From positions 26,933 to 90,932 of the forward strand of contig NZ_LIXZ01000015.1 in NCBI RefSeq assembly GCF_001305855.1: a DNA stretch of 64,000 bases, in the 5' to 3' direction. The stretch is from Rossellomorea vietnamensis. GTDB taxonomy: Bacteria > Bacillota > Bacilli > Bacillales > Bacillaceae_B. Below, in pieces: positions 36,792 through 45,913 of the stretch. The notes beneath the pieces were generated by a model. It was not told the origin of the DNA, did no database searches, and worked only from the letters and a program-made list of their open reading frames with translations. The translations under genes and the position numbers were made by a program. Numbering within the stretch: position 1 is the first letter of the stretch; each line of letters starts with the position of its first letter.

Positions 36792-36846
36792 GACATTAGT
36801 GTCGTTTTCTTACTTTCAGTATATCGACACGAGTGTCATTTTGCAA
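36792..36846 (-). promoter_or_regulatory. MFS operon promoter with twin TetR operators
   Basis: Minus strand: -35 TTGCAA (36841-36846), 17-bp spacer, -10 TATACT (36818-36823). Operator 1, GACACGAGTGTC (36826-36837), lies inside the spacer; operator 2, GACATTAGTGTC (36792-36803), lies downstream of the -10. Both are GACA-N4-TGTC, centred 34 bp apart. Confidence 0.8.
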
Positions 36847-36908
36847 CCGACTTTTTAAATTTTTTTAAAATTAGGTATACTTATCTTATAAGAAAGGGAG
36901 GGCTGCTT

Positions 36909-37373
36909 ATGTCTAAACCAGTAAAACTTGAAGTATTGATCGATGAAATGGAATCACAATTTGAGGGGTATTTCTATTATTCAAATCGGGATACGGGAGA
37001 AATCGTCATGGTTGGCGAGGAGATCTTCACCAAAGCGGAAGATGAAGATCCCATCGACGGGCTTGAAGACTGGGAACAGATCGAATATGCCCAGGCCACG
37101 GATATTCTGGAGCATCCCTCCCACTACCTTGAACTCCCAGACAAAGAGGAAATCAATGAATACCGTATGATGGAAAACTTCTGCTATTCCCTAAATGACG
37201 GCCCTACCAAAGAACGGCTGATCTCAGCCATTCAAGGACGGAGAGCGTTTAGAAGATTCAAAGACCAGGTGGATCAGTTAGGTTTGAGAAAAGAATGGTT
37301 TGCGTTCAGGAAGAACTGTTACAGGGAGGAAGCTTTGGATTGGTGTGAGTTACATGGGTTGGAGTATGAGTAA
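36909..37373 (+). CDS. UPF0158-family protein
   Basis: 154 residues from ATG 36909 behind AAAGGGAGGG. Signatures of UPF0158: VLIDEMESQFEGYFYYSNRD near the start, then RLISAIQGRRAFRRFKDQV, and the ending EALDWCELHGLEYE. No known function. Monocistronic, with a type C repeat as terminator. Confidence 0.88.
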   Translation: MSKPVKLEVLIDEMESQFEGYFYYSNRDTGEIVMVGEEIFTKAEDEDPIDGLEDWEQIEYAQATDILEHPSHYLELPDKEEINEYRMMENFCYSLNDGPTKERLISAIQGRRAFRRFKDQVDQLGLRKEWFAFRKNCYREEALDWCELHGLEYE

Positions 37374-37395
37374 TAGTGATAGTCCATGTTAGCTG

Positions 37396-37445
37396 AAAGG
37401 TCCGTCCCTCGGTTACTAAAACATACTGAGGGACGGACCTTTTTA
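37396..37445 (+). terminator. type C repeat acting as terminator
   Basis: AAAGGTCCGTCCCTC pairs perfectly (15 bp) with GAGGGACGGACCTTT, followed by TTT. It is the best full hairpin of the GAGGGACGGACC family. Confidence 0.88.
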
Positions 37446-37586
37446 ATATTTTGTAGTGAATGTTGAGCTGATACCCACCCGCTTCCCCTTTTAGGTAAAA
37501 CAACGCTGCACGAACAAGAAGTGAAATCAATGACACTCGTTTTTTCAACATACAATCCTCCCCCTCCTAAACCCCGATCTTATCCC

Positions 37587-37640
37587 TTGACAAAAATACG
37601 CATTTATATAATAATGAATATCGAATTAGAATTATTACAA
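37587..37640 (+). promoter_or_regulatory. ahpC promoter with PerR box
   Basis: TTGACA (37587-37592) is followed by a TATAATAAT -10 region (37607-37615). The Per box TTAGAATTATTACAA (37626-37640) matches TTATAATNATTATAA except at two positions and covers the start-point region, a typical repression site. Confidence 0.78.
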
Positions 37641-37688
37641 TCTGTTAATGATTCTCAATCACAACCACTACTAGGAGGAATTTACACT

Positions 37689-38252
37689 ATGTCATTAATC
37701 GGTTCACAAGTCGTACCATTTAAAGCAGAAGCATTCAAAGACGGTGAGTTCATCACTGTTACAGACGAAAGCCTGAAAGGTCAATGGAGCATTTTCTGCT
37801 TCTACCCTGCGGACTTCACATTTGTATGCCCGACAGAGCTAGAAGACCTTCAGAATAACTATGAAACTCTTAAAGAGCTTGGCGTAGAAGTGTACTCAGT
37901 TTCTACGGACACTCACTTTACACATAAAGGCTGGCACGACAGCTCTGAAAAAATCGGTAAAATCAAATACGCAATGATCGGTGATCCGTCACAACGCATC
38001 ACTCGCGGTTTTGACGTATTAAATGAAGAAGATGGTCTTGCTGACCGCGGAACATTCATCATCGATCCGGATGGCGTCATCCAAGCAGTTGAAATCAACG
38101 CTGGCGGTATCGGCCGTGATGCAGATATTCTAGTAAGCAAAATCAAGGCGGCACAATATGTGCGCAACAACCCAGGCGAAGTTTGCCCGGCTAAATGGCA
38201 GGAAGGTTCTGAAACACTTAAGCCAAGCCTTGATTTAGTTGGTAAATTATAA
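37689..38252 (+). CDS. ahpC: alkyl hydroperoxide reductase peroxiredoxin AhpC
   Basis: 187 residues from ATG 37689 behind TAGGAGGAA. Peroxidatic Cys47 in [14 protein letters not shown], resolving Cys in [18 protein letters not shown], and the GGIGR region conserved. A typical 2-Cys peroxiredoxin reducing peroxides, recycled by AhpF encoded 13 bp downstream. Likely derepressed by peroxide through the Per box. Confidence 0.97.
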   Translation: MSLIGSQVVPFKAEAFKDGEFITVTDESLKGQWSIFCFYPADFTFVCPTELEDLQNNYETLKELGVEVYSVSTDTHFTHKGWHDSSEKIGKIKYAMIGDPSQRITRGFDVLNEEDGLADRGTFIIDPDGVIQAVEINAGGIGRDADILVSKIKAAQYVRNNPGEVCPAKWQEGSETLKPSLDLVGKL

Positions 38253-38265
38253 GGAGTGCTAAAAC

Positions 38266-39792
38266 ATGCTCGAAGCAGATATTAAAGCACAATTAGAACA
38301 ATACCTGCAGATGATGGAAGGCGACATCGTCCTGAAAGTCAGTGCAGGCGACGATGACACGTCGAAGGAGATGCTCGCTCTTGTAGAGGAGCTCTCTTCC
38401 ATGTCATCCCGCATCTCAGTGGAAAAAGCAGAACTGACAAGAACACCAAGCTTCAGCGTGAATCGTCCTGGTGAGGAGACCGGCATCACTTTTGCCGGGA
38501 TTCCTCTTGGACATGAATTCACTTCCCTGGTCCTTGCCCTCCTGCAAGTAAGCGGCAGAGCGCCGAAAGTGGATCAAAGCGTCATCGATCAGATTAAGAG
38601 TGTCAAAGGCGAACACCACTTCGAAACGTATGTCAGCCTAAGCTGTCATAACTGTCCTGACGTGGTACAGGCACTGAACATCATGAGTGTCCTGAACCCT
38701 AACATCACCCATACGATGATCGACGGAGCTGCCTTCAAGGAAGAAGTGGAACGCAAGAACGTCATGGCCGTTCCTGCTGTCTACCTGAATGCTGAATTCT
38801 TCAACGGCGGCCGTACGACTCTGGAAGAAATTCTTTCAAAAATCGTCGAAGGTCCCGGTGCGGATGAGCTATCGGATAAAGATCCGTATGACGTCCTTGT
38901 TGTCGGTGGCGGACCAGCGGGAGCAAGTGCCGCGATTTACGCTGCACGTAAAGGGATCCGCACAGGAATCGTCGCTGAACGCTTCGGCGGTCAGGTTCTT
39001 GATACCATGAGCATCGAGAACTTCATCAGTGTGAAGCAGACGGAAGGTCCGAAACTTGTGGCGAGTCTTGAAGAGCATGTGAAGGACTATGGCATTGATG
39101 TCATGAATCTTCAGCGCGCAAGCCGTCTCGAGAAAAAAGACCTTGTCGAACTTGAGCTTGAAAACGGTGCGGTACTGAAGAGTAAGAGTCTGATCATCTC
39201 GACTGGTGCACGCTGGCGCAACATCAACGTTCCTGGTGAAGAGAAGTTCAAGAATAAAGGAGTGGCGTACTGCCCTCACTGTGACGGACCACTGTTCGAA
39301 GGGAAAGATGTCGCTGTCATCGGCGGAGGAAACTCCGGAATCGAAGCAGCCATAGACCTTGCTGGAATCGTCAAGCATGTCACGGTCCTTGAGTTCAATT
39401 CTGAACTGAAAGCCGACGACGTACTGCAGAAACGTCTTTTCAGCCTGCCGAACGTGACAGTGATCACGAACGCTCAAACGCAAGAAATCACGGGTACTGA
39501 TAAGGTGAATGGAATCACTTATAAGGACCGTGAAACTCTTGAAGAGAAACACGTCAAGCTGCAAGGCGTATTCGTCCAAATCGGTCTCGTTCCAAACACA
39601 GACTGGCTCGGCGACCTTGTAGAACGTACGAAATTCGGTGAAATCATCGTGGACAAACACGGTGCCACCAACGTCCCTGGCGTATTCGCCGCAGGAGACT
39701 GCACAGACAACGCCTACAACCAAATCATCATCTCCATGGGATCAGGAGCCACCGCCTCACTCGGCGCGTTTGACTACCTGATTCGTAACTAA
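38266..39792 (+). CDS. ahpF: alkyl hydroperoxide reductase flavoprotein AhpF
   Basis: 508 residues, normal length. N-terminal double thioredoxin fold with CHNC (Cys127, Cys130); FAD site [19 protein letters not shown] near 212; redox-active CPHC (Cys336, Cys339); NAD(P) site [18 protein letters not shown]-terminal FAD motif [14 protein letters not shown]. It passes electrons from NADH to AhpC. Ribosome site AAGGAGTG precedes the start. Confidence 0.97.
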   Translation: MLEADIKAQLEQYLQMMEGDIVLKVSAGDDDTSKEMLALVEELSSMSSRISVEKAELTRTPSFSVNRPGEETGITFAGIPLGHEFTSLVLALLQVSGRAPKVDQSVIDQIKSVKGEHHFETYVSLSCHNCPDVVQALNIMSVLNPNITHTMIDGAAFKEEVERKNVMAVPAVYLNAEFFNGGRTTLEEILSKIVEGPGADELSDKDPYDVLVVGGGPAGASAAIYAARKGIRTGIVAERFGGQVLDTMSIENFISVKQTEGPKLVASLEEHVKDYGIDVMNLQRASRLEKKDLVELELENGAVLKSKSLIISTGARWRNINVPGEEKFKNKGVAYCPHCDGPLFEGKDVAVIGGGNSGIEAAIDLAGIVKHVTVLEFNSELKADDVLQKRLFSLPNVTVITNAQTQEITGTDKVNGITYKDRETLEEKHVKLQGVFVQIGLVPNTDWLGDLVERTKFGEIIVDKHGATNVPGVFAAGDCTDNAYNQIIISMGSGATASLGAFDYLIRN

Positions 39793-39800
39793 AGAGTTTA

Positions 39801-39838
39801 AGAGGTTCGTCCCTTTTTGAGGGACGGACCTCTTTTTG
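39801..39838 (+). terminator. type C repeat acting as ahpCF terminator
   Basis: AGAGGTTCGTCCCT pairs with AGGGACGGACCTCT (one G-T pair) around TTTTG, then TTTTT. A half copy, GGAGGTCCGTCCCTCC (39869-39884), lies 1 bp from the stop of the convergent PP2C gene. Confidence 0.85.
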
Positions 39839-39885
39839 TCTTGAGGGGAGATTCTTTTGGACAGGTTTGGAGGTCCGTCCCTCCC

Positions 39886-40743
39886 TTAAGTCTCTCCCCC
39901 AAAGTCCATGACGATGCCGGCTTTGTCGTCGCTTTTTTTGAATCTTGGGTAGGTAATGCATTCGGGATCGGATTCTTCGAGATCGATCAGGTCGGCTGCA
40001 TATTTCTTGATTCCTTTTTCCAGGATGCTGCACGCTGTGTATTCCCAATACGACTCCCCCTCTGGAATCGATTCCGCCGGGAGGAATAGGCCATCGGAGA
40101 GCAGAATCAGATGGGAGAGCCCGACCTTGTTGATTTTCCCGTATTCAAAATAGTTGACCGCTTCCTTCTCCCCGTTCAGCACACCATATCCCCCTTCCGC
40201 ATTGCTCAGCTGCCTGTTCGCAATCAGCTGTTCCTTTACATGGGGCATGATTTCATCCTTCGTCCTGAAACCTCTCCGGATGCACTCCCTCCACATTTCA
40301 GTCGCCGTCTCTTCCAGATGTTCTACCTGCAGCCTCGTCAAGGGACGGACATCCCCGCTTTCATAGACGGCAAGGATCATACAATCCCCGGTCTGGATGA
40401 ATTCGAGCCCGTTATCCTGCACGCGGACAGCTGCAAGGGCCGTCCCCCATAGTTGTTCCTTCTGATTACCGTCGATTTGATATTCTGTCATTTTCATATG
40501 TAAACGTTCATTGATCCTGGTCAATGCCTCATACAGTGATGGATCCCCTGATTTCATGGATTCCAACGCATCCTTCACTGTCTGGGAAGCGATGTAGCCT
40601 CCCGTCAGATATTCTTTTGAGGTGAAAGGGACCAGGGACGATACCCCGTCCGCGACACCGAATAGGGACTGTCCCTCATTGAAGATCAACGCATCTTCGT
40701 TTAGAGGTCCGTCCCCCTTGATGGTGATGTGGTGCAGTTTCAT
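39886..40743 (-). CDS. PP2C-family protein phosphatase
   Basis: 285 residues with the PPM metal-binding Asp motifs: NEDALIF near residue 16, LFGVADGVSSLVPF near 28-41, LILLSDGLF and the final SDDKAGIVM. These correspond to the Mn/Mg ligands of the PP2C fold. A single-domain cytosolic Ser/Thr phosphatase; target unknown. No partner kinase is adjacent. The 3' end abuts a type C half repeat. Confidence 0.82.
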   Translation of the reverse strand: MKLHHITIKGDGPLNEDALIFNEGQSLFGVADGVSSLVPFTSKEYLTGGYIASQTVKDALESMKSGDPSLYEALTRINERLHMKMTEYQIDGNQKEQLWGTALAAVRVQDNGLEFIQTGDCMILAVYESGDVRPLTRLQVEHLEETATEMWRECIRRGFRTKDEIMPHVKEQLIANRQLSNAEGGYGVLNGEKEAVNYFEYGKINKVGLSHLILLSDGLFLPAESIPEGESYWEYTACSILEKGIKKYAADLIDLEESDPECITYPRFKKSDDKAGIVMDFGGET

Positions 40744-40845
40744 GTGAACACTTCCTTACTAGAAATATACTTTTTTGTGAAAAGGGGCTCTCAGGAGTCA
40801 CTTATCAGCGAAATTTTCAATATATCAGTGATTCCCAGGTCCGAC

Positions 40846-41526
40846 TCACTTCGGGACCAAATCCCGAAACAAAAAGCGGTCCTGACCCGTCACCACGTCC
40901 GGCGTCACTCTCTCCTCTCCGAGCTCATACCGGATCGGAAACTCAAAGTTCGGACCGTCAAACACAAATGTATGAAACTCTCCGTTCTCTCCACATATAT
41001 CACAGTTTTCAGGATAGTCTCTTAGAAAATCCGCGTCGTATACTCTCCCTGCAAATGACCGATCCAGCTGTTCCATGTCGATACAGGTGAGCACCGTTTT
41101 GAATCCACGCTCGATAAATTCACGGCCCAGTTCTCCTACGTCCCGACCCCATAATGGAAAAATCGGCGAAATGCCTGTCCCTTCAAGCATCTTCTCCCGA
41201 TATGCCCGCACATCCGCAAGATGGATATCCCCGAAGACCATCTGCGTGACCCCGTCGTCCAGCATCCCGGAAACGGCTTTCCCCATCCGATCCTGATACA
41301 CTTCATTCGGGCAGTCCTGTGGAATCCAAACCTCACGCAGCGGAATTCCAAGAGACTTCGACTGCCGCTTCAACATCTCATACCGAACACCGTGGATCGA
41401 TACCCGATCAAATCCTTCCGTCAGCGTCACGAGGAGCGAATCCACCTCGTATTCAGGATTCTGCTGTATGTTATATAATGCCAGAGTGGAATCCTTTCCA
41501 CCGCTGAATGCTATGACTGTTTTCAT
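40846..41526 (-). CDS. Dph6-related ATP-pyrophosphatase
   Basis: 226 residues from ATG 41526 (MKTVIAFSGGKDS; GGGGGG upstream). PP-loop SGGKDSTLALYNI at the N-terminus (residues 8-20), then GVRYEMLKRQSKSLGIPLRE, and the family-specific C-terminal NCDICGENGEFHTFVFDGP. Related to diphthine-ammonia ligase of archaea and eukaryotes; bacteria lack diphthamide, so a different amidation reaction is likely. Confidence 0.87.
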   Translation of the reverse strand: MKTVIAFSGGKDSTLALYNIQQNPEYEVDSLLVTLTEGFDRVSIHGVRYEMLKRQSKSLGIPLREVWIPQDCPNEVYQDRMGKAVSGMLDDGVTQMVFGDIHLADVRAYREKMLEGTGISPIFPLWGRDVGELGREFIERGFKTVLTCIDMEQLDRSFAGRVYDADFLRDYPENCDICGENGEFHTFVFDGPNFEFPIRYELGEERVTPDVVTGQDRFLFRDLVPK

Positions 41527-41658
41527 GTTGGCCCCCCTGTTTTCCAATGAGTTTTCTCACTATTCATTATTCCAAACCTGGACGGGGAACTCAAACTTCT
41601 TGGGATGAAAAAAAGAGGCTATGAAGCCCCTTTCAGTTCGTGAGCAACCGTTCAACCA

Positions 41659-41727
41659 TTGAGGGACGGACCTCAAATCTCCGCATCCCCCAACTTTCAG
41701 AGACCAATTTTGAGGTCCGTCCCTCAA
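41659..41727. repeat. type C inverted pair
   Basis: TTGAGGGACGGACCTCAAA (41659-41677) and its exact inverse (41709-41727), 31 bp apart. Each copy is also self-complementary. The right copy contains the TGA stop codon of the convergent gene at 41724. Confidence 0.85.
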
Positions 41728-42119
41728 GAACCTCCCGCAACCCCAGTCTCAATATAACTCCTCACTAATTTCCAACCTTCTTCTCTTTTCTTAAAGGTAT
41801 TGAAGAACATGTTTCCTGTCTCCATTGGCTTTCCGTCCAAGACAATGGTGGCGTAGAGAATGGCCATCGTTTCATCCTCTTTCAGTGGAATGACTGACAG
41901 TTTGCGGATTTCCCATTCTGCCTGTTGCTCTTTCACGAAGGTGAATCCCTGCTTCCAGCCTTCTACCGACTCCTCATATCCGAATGCATCTATATCTCCA
42001 GCCCTAACCTCTCTCGCTTGATAGTCAGTGGAAATGAATGTCTCCAATTCTCTAAGTGATGAATTCTCCCATGCTAGTAAAAATGCTTCAAGAGCTGATC
42101 TAAATGGTTGATTGTCCAT
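41724..42119 (-). CDS. SnoaL/NTF2-like protein
   Basis: 131 residues from ATG 42119 (MDNQPFRSALEAFLLAWENS; GGAGG upstream). The alpha+beta cone fold of NTF2-like proteins is suggested by the N-terminal helix and strands AILYATIVLDGKPMETGNMF and FNTFKKREEGWKLVRSYIET. No conserved catalytic residues can be assigned. The stop codon is within a type C repeat. Confidence 0.7.
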   Translation of the reverse strand: MDNQPFRSALEAFLLAWENSSLRELETFISTDYQAREVRAGDIDAFGYEESVEGWKQGFTFVKEQQAEWEIRKLSVIPLKEDETMAILYATIVLDGKPMETGNMFFNTFKKREEGWKLVRSYIETGVAGGS

Positions 42120-42308
42120 AGTAAACCTCCTAAACTCCATCTCTACCAATTATTTCAAATACTCAAGGCAAACTCAATCCCCCCATAAAAAAAGAAGCCC
42201 GACTCATTCAGTCAAGCTTTCCCTGCTCTTCGTAGTATTTTCCGATTCCCCTGCCCTGGGCTTTAGTATCGTTCTTCTCTATTTAATAAAATTCTTCTAA
42301 AACACCTA

Positions 42309-42686
42309 TTACACAAGTCTTTTATTACCCTTCACCATCAACAACAGTACGCATCCATGCACGATTGAAACCAGTACAAGCGTCACGTAGGGAGACATTC
42401 CATCCCAGGCACCCATAATATACGGTTTGTCAGAGACAGAGATGATTTCGAAGCCAACCACGACCATAAAGAATACCTGATAGAGGGCACTGGGATACAG
42501 TCCGCTTTTTAAAAAACCCCCTTTATGTTGCCAGACCCTGATGAAAAGACCGTTTACAATTAAGGATAAGAAACCGGCCATTAGGAAGGTTTCCCACAAA
42601 ATTGTATTACTCAGGATGTTAGTAAAATTGAATATACAAATGCACATAAGCAGTGCACCCACCAAAGAATAAAGAACCTTCTTCAA
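42309..42686 (-). CDS. four-helix membrane protein
   Basis: 125 residues from TTG 42686 (AGGTGAG upstream; KKVLYSLVGALLMCICIFNF). Four hydrophobic segments (about 5-25, 33-52, 68-85, 98-119) with very short loops. I do not recognise the family. Alone between intergenic stretches. Confidence 0.65.
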   Translation of the reverse strand: MKKVLYSLVGALLMCICIFNFTNILSNTILWETFLMAGFLSLIVNGLFIRVWQHKGGFLKSGLYPSALYQVFFMVVVGFEIISVSDKPYIMGAWDGMSPYVTLVLVSIVHGCVLLLMVKGNKRLV

Positions 42687-42848
42687 TTCGACTCACCTAC
42701 TTCACACTATTTATATAGTGTAATTTTACACCAAAAGAAGAATTATTCCAATATTTTCTTTAAATAAGGCTTCAATATGCTCTCCCCTGTTTAATCCACT
42801 TCTAATAGGGAAACACACTACTACAACCAACAAAAGGAGGAATTCATT

Positions 42849-43151
42849 ATCGCACACGATCCTAAACAAGCAGCGGCAAAAATGAATGAAGACAAAAAGG
42901 AAGAGATTCTGCAGCATTTTGATTCTTTCAAGGATTATTTGGGAGATCAGGTTCATAAAGGAGAAAAACTCGGACTGAGTGAAGAAGCTCTTTCAAAAGG
43001 GGCTAAGCGCGTGGCAGATTATTTAGCAGAGCATGAGGAACCGCGTAACCGCGAGCAGAAGGTACTGAATGAAATGTGGCATGTGGCCAATAAGGAAGAG
43101 CGTGAGCATATGGCTCATGTGTTAGTCAAACTTGCGGATACAACCAATTAA
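42849..43151 (+). CDS. DUF3243 protein with a non-canonical start codon
   Basis: DUF3243 (YmfJ-like) features: FDSFKDYLGDQVHKGEKLGL, LSEEALSKGAKRVADYLAEH, then EREHMAHVLVKLAD. A perfect AGGAGG ends at 42840, and 8 nt later stands ATC (then GCA CAC GAT), in frame with the coding sequence; ATT three bases earlier is also in frame. The first ATG, at 42882, has no ribosome site. So translation probably starts at ATC or ATT, or an ATG was mutated and the gene uses the weak ATG. From ATC the protein has 100 residues. Confidence 0.7.
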   Translation: MAHDPKQAAAKMNEDKKEEILQHFDSFKDYLGDQVHKGEKLGLSEEALSKGAKRVADYLAEHEEPRNREQKVLNEMWHVANKEEREHMAHVLVKLADTTN

Positions 43152-43165
43152 AGAACACAGTTCCG

Positions 43166-43198
43166 AGCCCCCAATAGAGTAATCGTTGGGGGCTTTTC
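43166..43198 (+). terminator. Rho-independent terminator
   Basis: AGCCCCCAA pairs with TTGGGGGCT across an 11-nt loop, then TTT. Confidence 0.88.
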
Positions 43199-43210
43199 CT
43201 ATGATTAATC

Positions 43211-43972
43211 CTATTCTTGTAAGATCATGCCGATTTGCGACAGGGCCTCTTTCACGTTAGCCACTGTTGGAATCGTGGATAAATCGATCCCAACCTCGAT
43301 CGCTTCAACGGCTAATTCCGGTCTTACTCCCGATATGATGGAATGAACACCGAGCAGGGATAAGACGTTGGTAATCTTGAAAAGATATTCGATCACCATG
43401 CGATCAAGGGTATACACACCGGAGAAATCAATGATTAAGCGATTGACGTCTTGATTTTTCACTTTGAGAGGGATCAAATCCAGGAGCATCATCGCTTTGT
43501 CTTGATCGATTTTGCCCCTTAGAGGAAGCACGGCCACATCATCCAATAATGGGACAAGGGTCGCTGATAATTCATTGATTTCCTCATTCATGTCATGCTG
43601 ATTCTTTTCCGTTTCCCTCCGTTTGGAGATATCCCAGACATATGTCTGAATCGCCATCGTATCCCTGATTTTCACAGGATGACAATACAATTCGACTTCC
43701 ACTCTCGTCCCATCCATCCGATACACCGTTTCTTCAATGATATCTGCAGGCTTTCCATACGCAGATTGAATTCTCCGACTGATGGCTGCCTTTGAGCTTT
43801 CCTGGAAAATATCGAGGGGACTCGCACCGATCATGCTTTCTTTGTTGCTTCTGAAGAACTCTTCAGCTGCATGATTTATATACAGGACCTTATAGTCCGT
43901 GTGAATAATGAGTGGATCCCGTGAATATTCCATCACTTCTTTATAATCTATTTCTGCAACTGAAACATTCAC
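43211..43972 (-). CDS. PAS-STAS (RsbR-like) stress-signalling protein
   Basis: 253 residues from GTG 43972 (AAGGAGTG upstream). PAS domain about 10-120 (EYSRDPLIIHTDYKVLYINH, then QTYVWDISKRRETEK); a STAS domain about 140-250 starting VAVLPLRGKIDQDKAMMLL, with RLIIDFSGVYTLDR at the position of the RsbR/RsbS phosphorylation region. It lacks the NCRFLQ Cys of LOV proteins such as YtvA, so it is not an obvious blue-light sensor. Probably a stressosome-type input to SigB. Confidence 0.85.
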   Translation of the reverse strand: MNVSVAEIDYKEVMEYSRDPLIIHTDYKVLYINHAAEEFFRSNKESMIGASPLDIFQESSKAAISRRIQSAYGKPADIIEETVYRMDGTRVEVELYCHPVKIRDTMAIQTYVWDISKRRETEKNQHDMNEEINELSATLVPLLDDVAVLPLRGKIDQDKAMMLLDLIPLKVKNQDVNRLIIDFSGVYTLDRMVIEYLFKITNVLSLLGVHSIISGVRPELAVEAIEVGIDLSTIPTVANVKEALSQIGMILQE

Positions 43973-44110
43973 ATTATCACTCCTTTTCCTTCTACGATAC
44001 AGGTTGTTTTACTAGATAGCAAGAATGTTGACAGCACTTGCCAATTTCATGAGAACTCAAAAAAGCCAACGCTGCACGTTAGTCTTTCACCCATAATGTT
44101 CAAGACTCAA

Positions 44111-44662
44111 TCATCCGATTGGATCTTTTCTCCTGAAAATATACTCCACCATTCCCCTGATCAAATAAGAAAGAACAAAATAGATCACGAATGACCACCA
44201 CATTTTCCAATGATAGGTCTTGTAAATATGCAGCCATTGAAACAGCATTTCCCCAATAAACGAAGCTCCTCCCGAAAGAACAAAGGTGGAAAAAAAGAAC
44301 CCCTTCCCTTTAGGAAAATATCTATATAGAAGCATGAAGGTGACCGGTATCAAGGCATAGTCAAATAAGTATGCTTTCGGAAGAATCGGAATCAGTTGTC
44401 CTGGGTATCCCCACATCCCGAGGTCAAACCCAAATCCGTCCAAGTTTGCCGCGACGATGATCCATACAAGGCCAAGGAATAGAAGCTTGGGCTTGTTCGT
44501 ATCGTTTCTCGTTAAACGGACAAACACCACCCAGGTCAGAATGAAAAGAACGAGAATAAACCACCAGCGTGGAGAAAGAAAACAATACTCCAGCCAATAG
44601 TCGATATTCTCCCGGGTCACTTCCAGAGACTTTTCTCTTATTTGATCATATCGTTCTTGCAT
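44111..44662 (-). CDS. CBO0543-type membrane protein
   Basis: 183 residues with five or six membrane helices; the N-terminus is polar, followed by SPRWWFILVLFILTWVVFVR. The LDGFGFDLGMWGYPGQLIPI segment and the fold resemble the CBO0543 family of Firmicutes. A second relative is encoded at 60863-61408 (HWWVIVILNILFLIL, ELGYYYHWWSYPHQ). Function unknown. Confidence 0.72.
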   Translation of the reverse strand: MQERYDQIREKSLEVTRENIDYWLEYCFLSPRWWFILVLFILTWVVFVRLTRNDTNKPKLLFLGLVWIIVAANLDGFGFDLGMWGYPGQLIPILPKAYLFDYALIPVTFMLLYRYFPKGKGFFFSTFVLSGGASFIGEMLFQWLHIYKTYHWKMWWSFVIYFVLSYLIRGMVEYIFRRKDPIG

Positions 44663-44679
44663 ACACTATCCCCTTTTTT

Positions 44680-44712
44680 AAAAAGCCCTCATAGATGATC
44701 TAAGAGGGCTCT
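44680..44712. terminator. hairpin terminator
   Basis: AGCCCTC pairs with GAGGGCT across 13 nt, with a run of A before it that gives Ts on the minus strand. Position upstream of the CBO0543-type gene suggests it ends a transcript from the right, or nothing now present. A type C half copy (GGGACGGACCTT) lies at 44873-44886. Confidence 0.55.
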
Positions 44713-44911
44713 GAATGCAGGATATTTCCTTCGATTATAGTGTGTGCCAATGAAGAGTATTTATTCTCCGTCATGATACAAATTCCCTAATCTCAACTAT
44801 TTTCTAAATCTTTCGTTTAATCTGCGGAAATTAGAGGTAGGGTATGTATGGGAAGGCTTACGTCCTTTTTTTCAGGGACGGACCTTGCGAAATGATGAAA
44901 GGGGGATTTCC

Positions 44912-45901
44912 ATGAAGCGTCTTTGTTGCGGTATCTTGCTCACCGTATTGTTCCTCTCCGGCTGCAGTTCCTTAAAGGTTCTCGACCCGAAAGGAACGGT
45001 GGCCGAACTTCAATTGAACTTATTCCAAATTTCCATTGCAATCATGTTGTTCGTCTTTTTTGTCGTGTTTTCCATGTTCGTGTACTTCACATGGAAGTAC
45101 AGGGAAACACCGGATCGCCGCCACGTCAATCCTTCATATGTGAAAGGAAATAGGAAGCTTGAATTCACGTGGACCGTCATTCCGATTCTCTTATTGGTGA
45201 TCCTCGCCGTCCCTACCGTAAAGGGAACCTTTTCCCTCGCCGAATCGGATGAAACCAGTGAAAACCCACTGACGATCGAGGTGACGGGACACCAATACTG
45301 GTGGGAGGTCCACTATCCGGATCAGGGCATTACCCTGACGAATGAAGCATACATACCAGTAGATCGTCCTGTCGTATTCCAATTAAAATCCGCCGATGTC
45401 ATCCATTCCTTCTGGATGCCGAGGCTTGGTGGAAAAAAAGATCTCATACCAGGAAAGACGAATACTCTGACGCTGAATGCCTCAGAGGAAGGCGTCTACA
45501 AAGGACAATGTGCAGAGCTCTGCGGGGCTTCCCATTCCTATATGAGATTCCAGGTTCACGCAGTTGGGAAACAGGAGTTCAGTCAGTGGGTCGATCAACA
45601 GTCTCAGGTAAAGGCACCTGAAAATCTCGATCCCACAGCTGAAAAAGGAAAGAAACTATTTATCTCCAAGTGTTTGACCTGTCATGCCGTTTCGCCTACT
45701 GAAAGAAGCAAGGGTCCGAATCTTGCCGGATTTGCAGATAATGAGCGGATAGGCAATGTCCTCACGAACACGGACGAAAATGTGGAGAAATGGATCAAGG
45801 ATTCGTCTTCTTTCAAACCGGATATCAATATGCCTCCGTTTCCTGACCTGACAGAAGAAGACCTGGAAGCATTAAGTACGTATCTTTCACAATTAGAATA
45901 G
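44912..45901 (+). CDS. ctaC: caa3-type cytochrome c oxidase subunit II
   Basis: 329 residues from ATG 44912 behind AAAGGGGG. Lipoprotein signal with LSGC, two membrane helices (about 38-62 and 88-108), cupredoxin domain with CuA ligands in GQCAELCGASHSYMRF and the His in IHSFWMP, then a fused cytochrome c domain with heme site CLTCH and axial Met in the NMPPFPDL segment. The fused cytochrome makes it caa3. First gene of ctaCDEF. Whether the genome has a second caa3 copy cannot be seen. Confidence 0.95.
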   Translation: MKRLCCGILLTVLFLSGCSSLKVLDPKGTVAELQLNLFQISIAIMLFVFFVVFSMFVYFTWKYRETPDRRHVNPSYVKGNRKLEFTWTVIPILLLVILAVPTVKGTFSLAESDETSENPLTIEVTGHQYWWEVHYPDQGITLTNEAYIPVDRPVVFQLKSADVIHSFWMPRLGGKKDLIPGKTNTLTLNASEEGVYKGQCAELCGASHSYMRFQVHAVGKQEFSQWVDQQSQVKAPENLDPTAEKGKKLFISKCLTCHAVSPTERSKGPNLAGFADNERIGNVLTNTDENVEKWIKDSSSFKPDINMPPFPDLTEEDLEALSTYLSQLE

Positions 45902-45913
45902 GAGGTGGAGAAT

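Noticed and set aside
36273..36908. Long upstream extension of the UPF0158 frame opposite the MFS gene
   Set aside because: The true start at 36909 has AAAGGGAGGG; the extension is antisense to the transporter.
38869..39723. 284-residue frame antisense to ahpF
   Set aside because: Long antisense frames are common opposite biased coding sequence; ahpF is certain, and this frame has no start signal or recognisable domain.
43211..43972. LOV blue-light receptor (YtvA-type)
   Set aside because: The PAS domain lacks the photoactive Cys motif (NCRFLQ).
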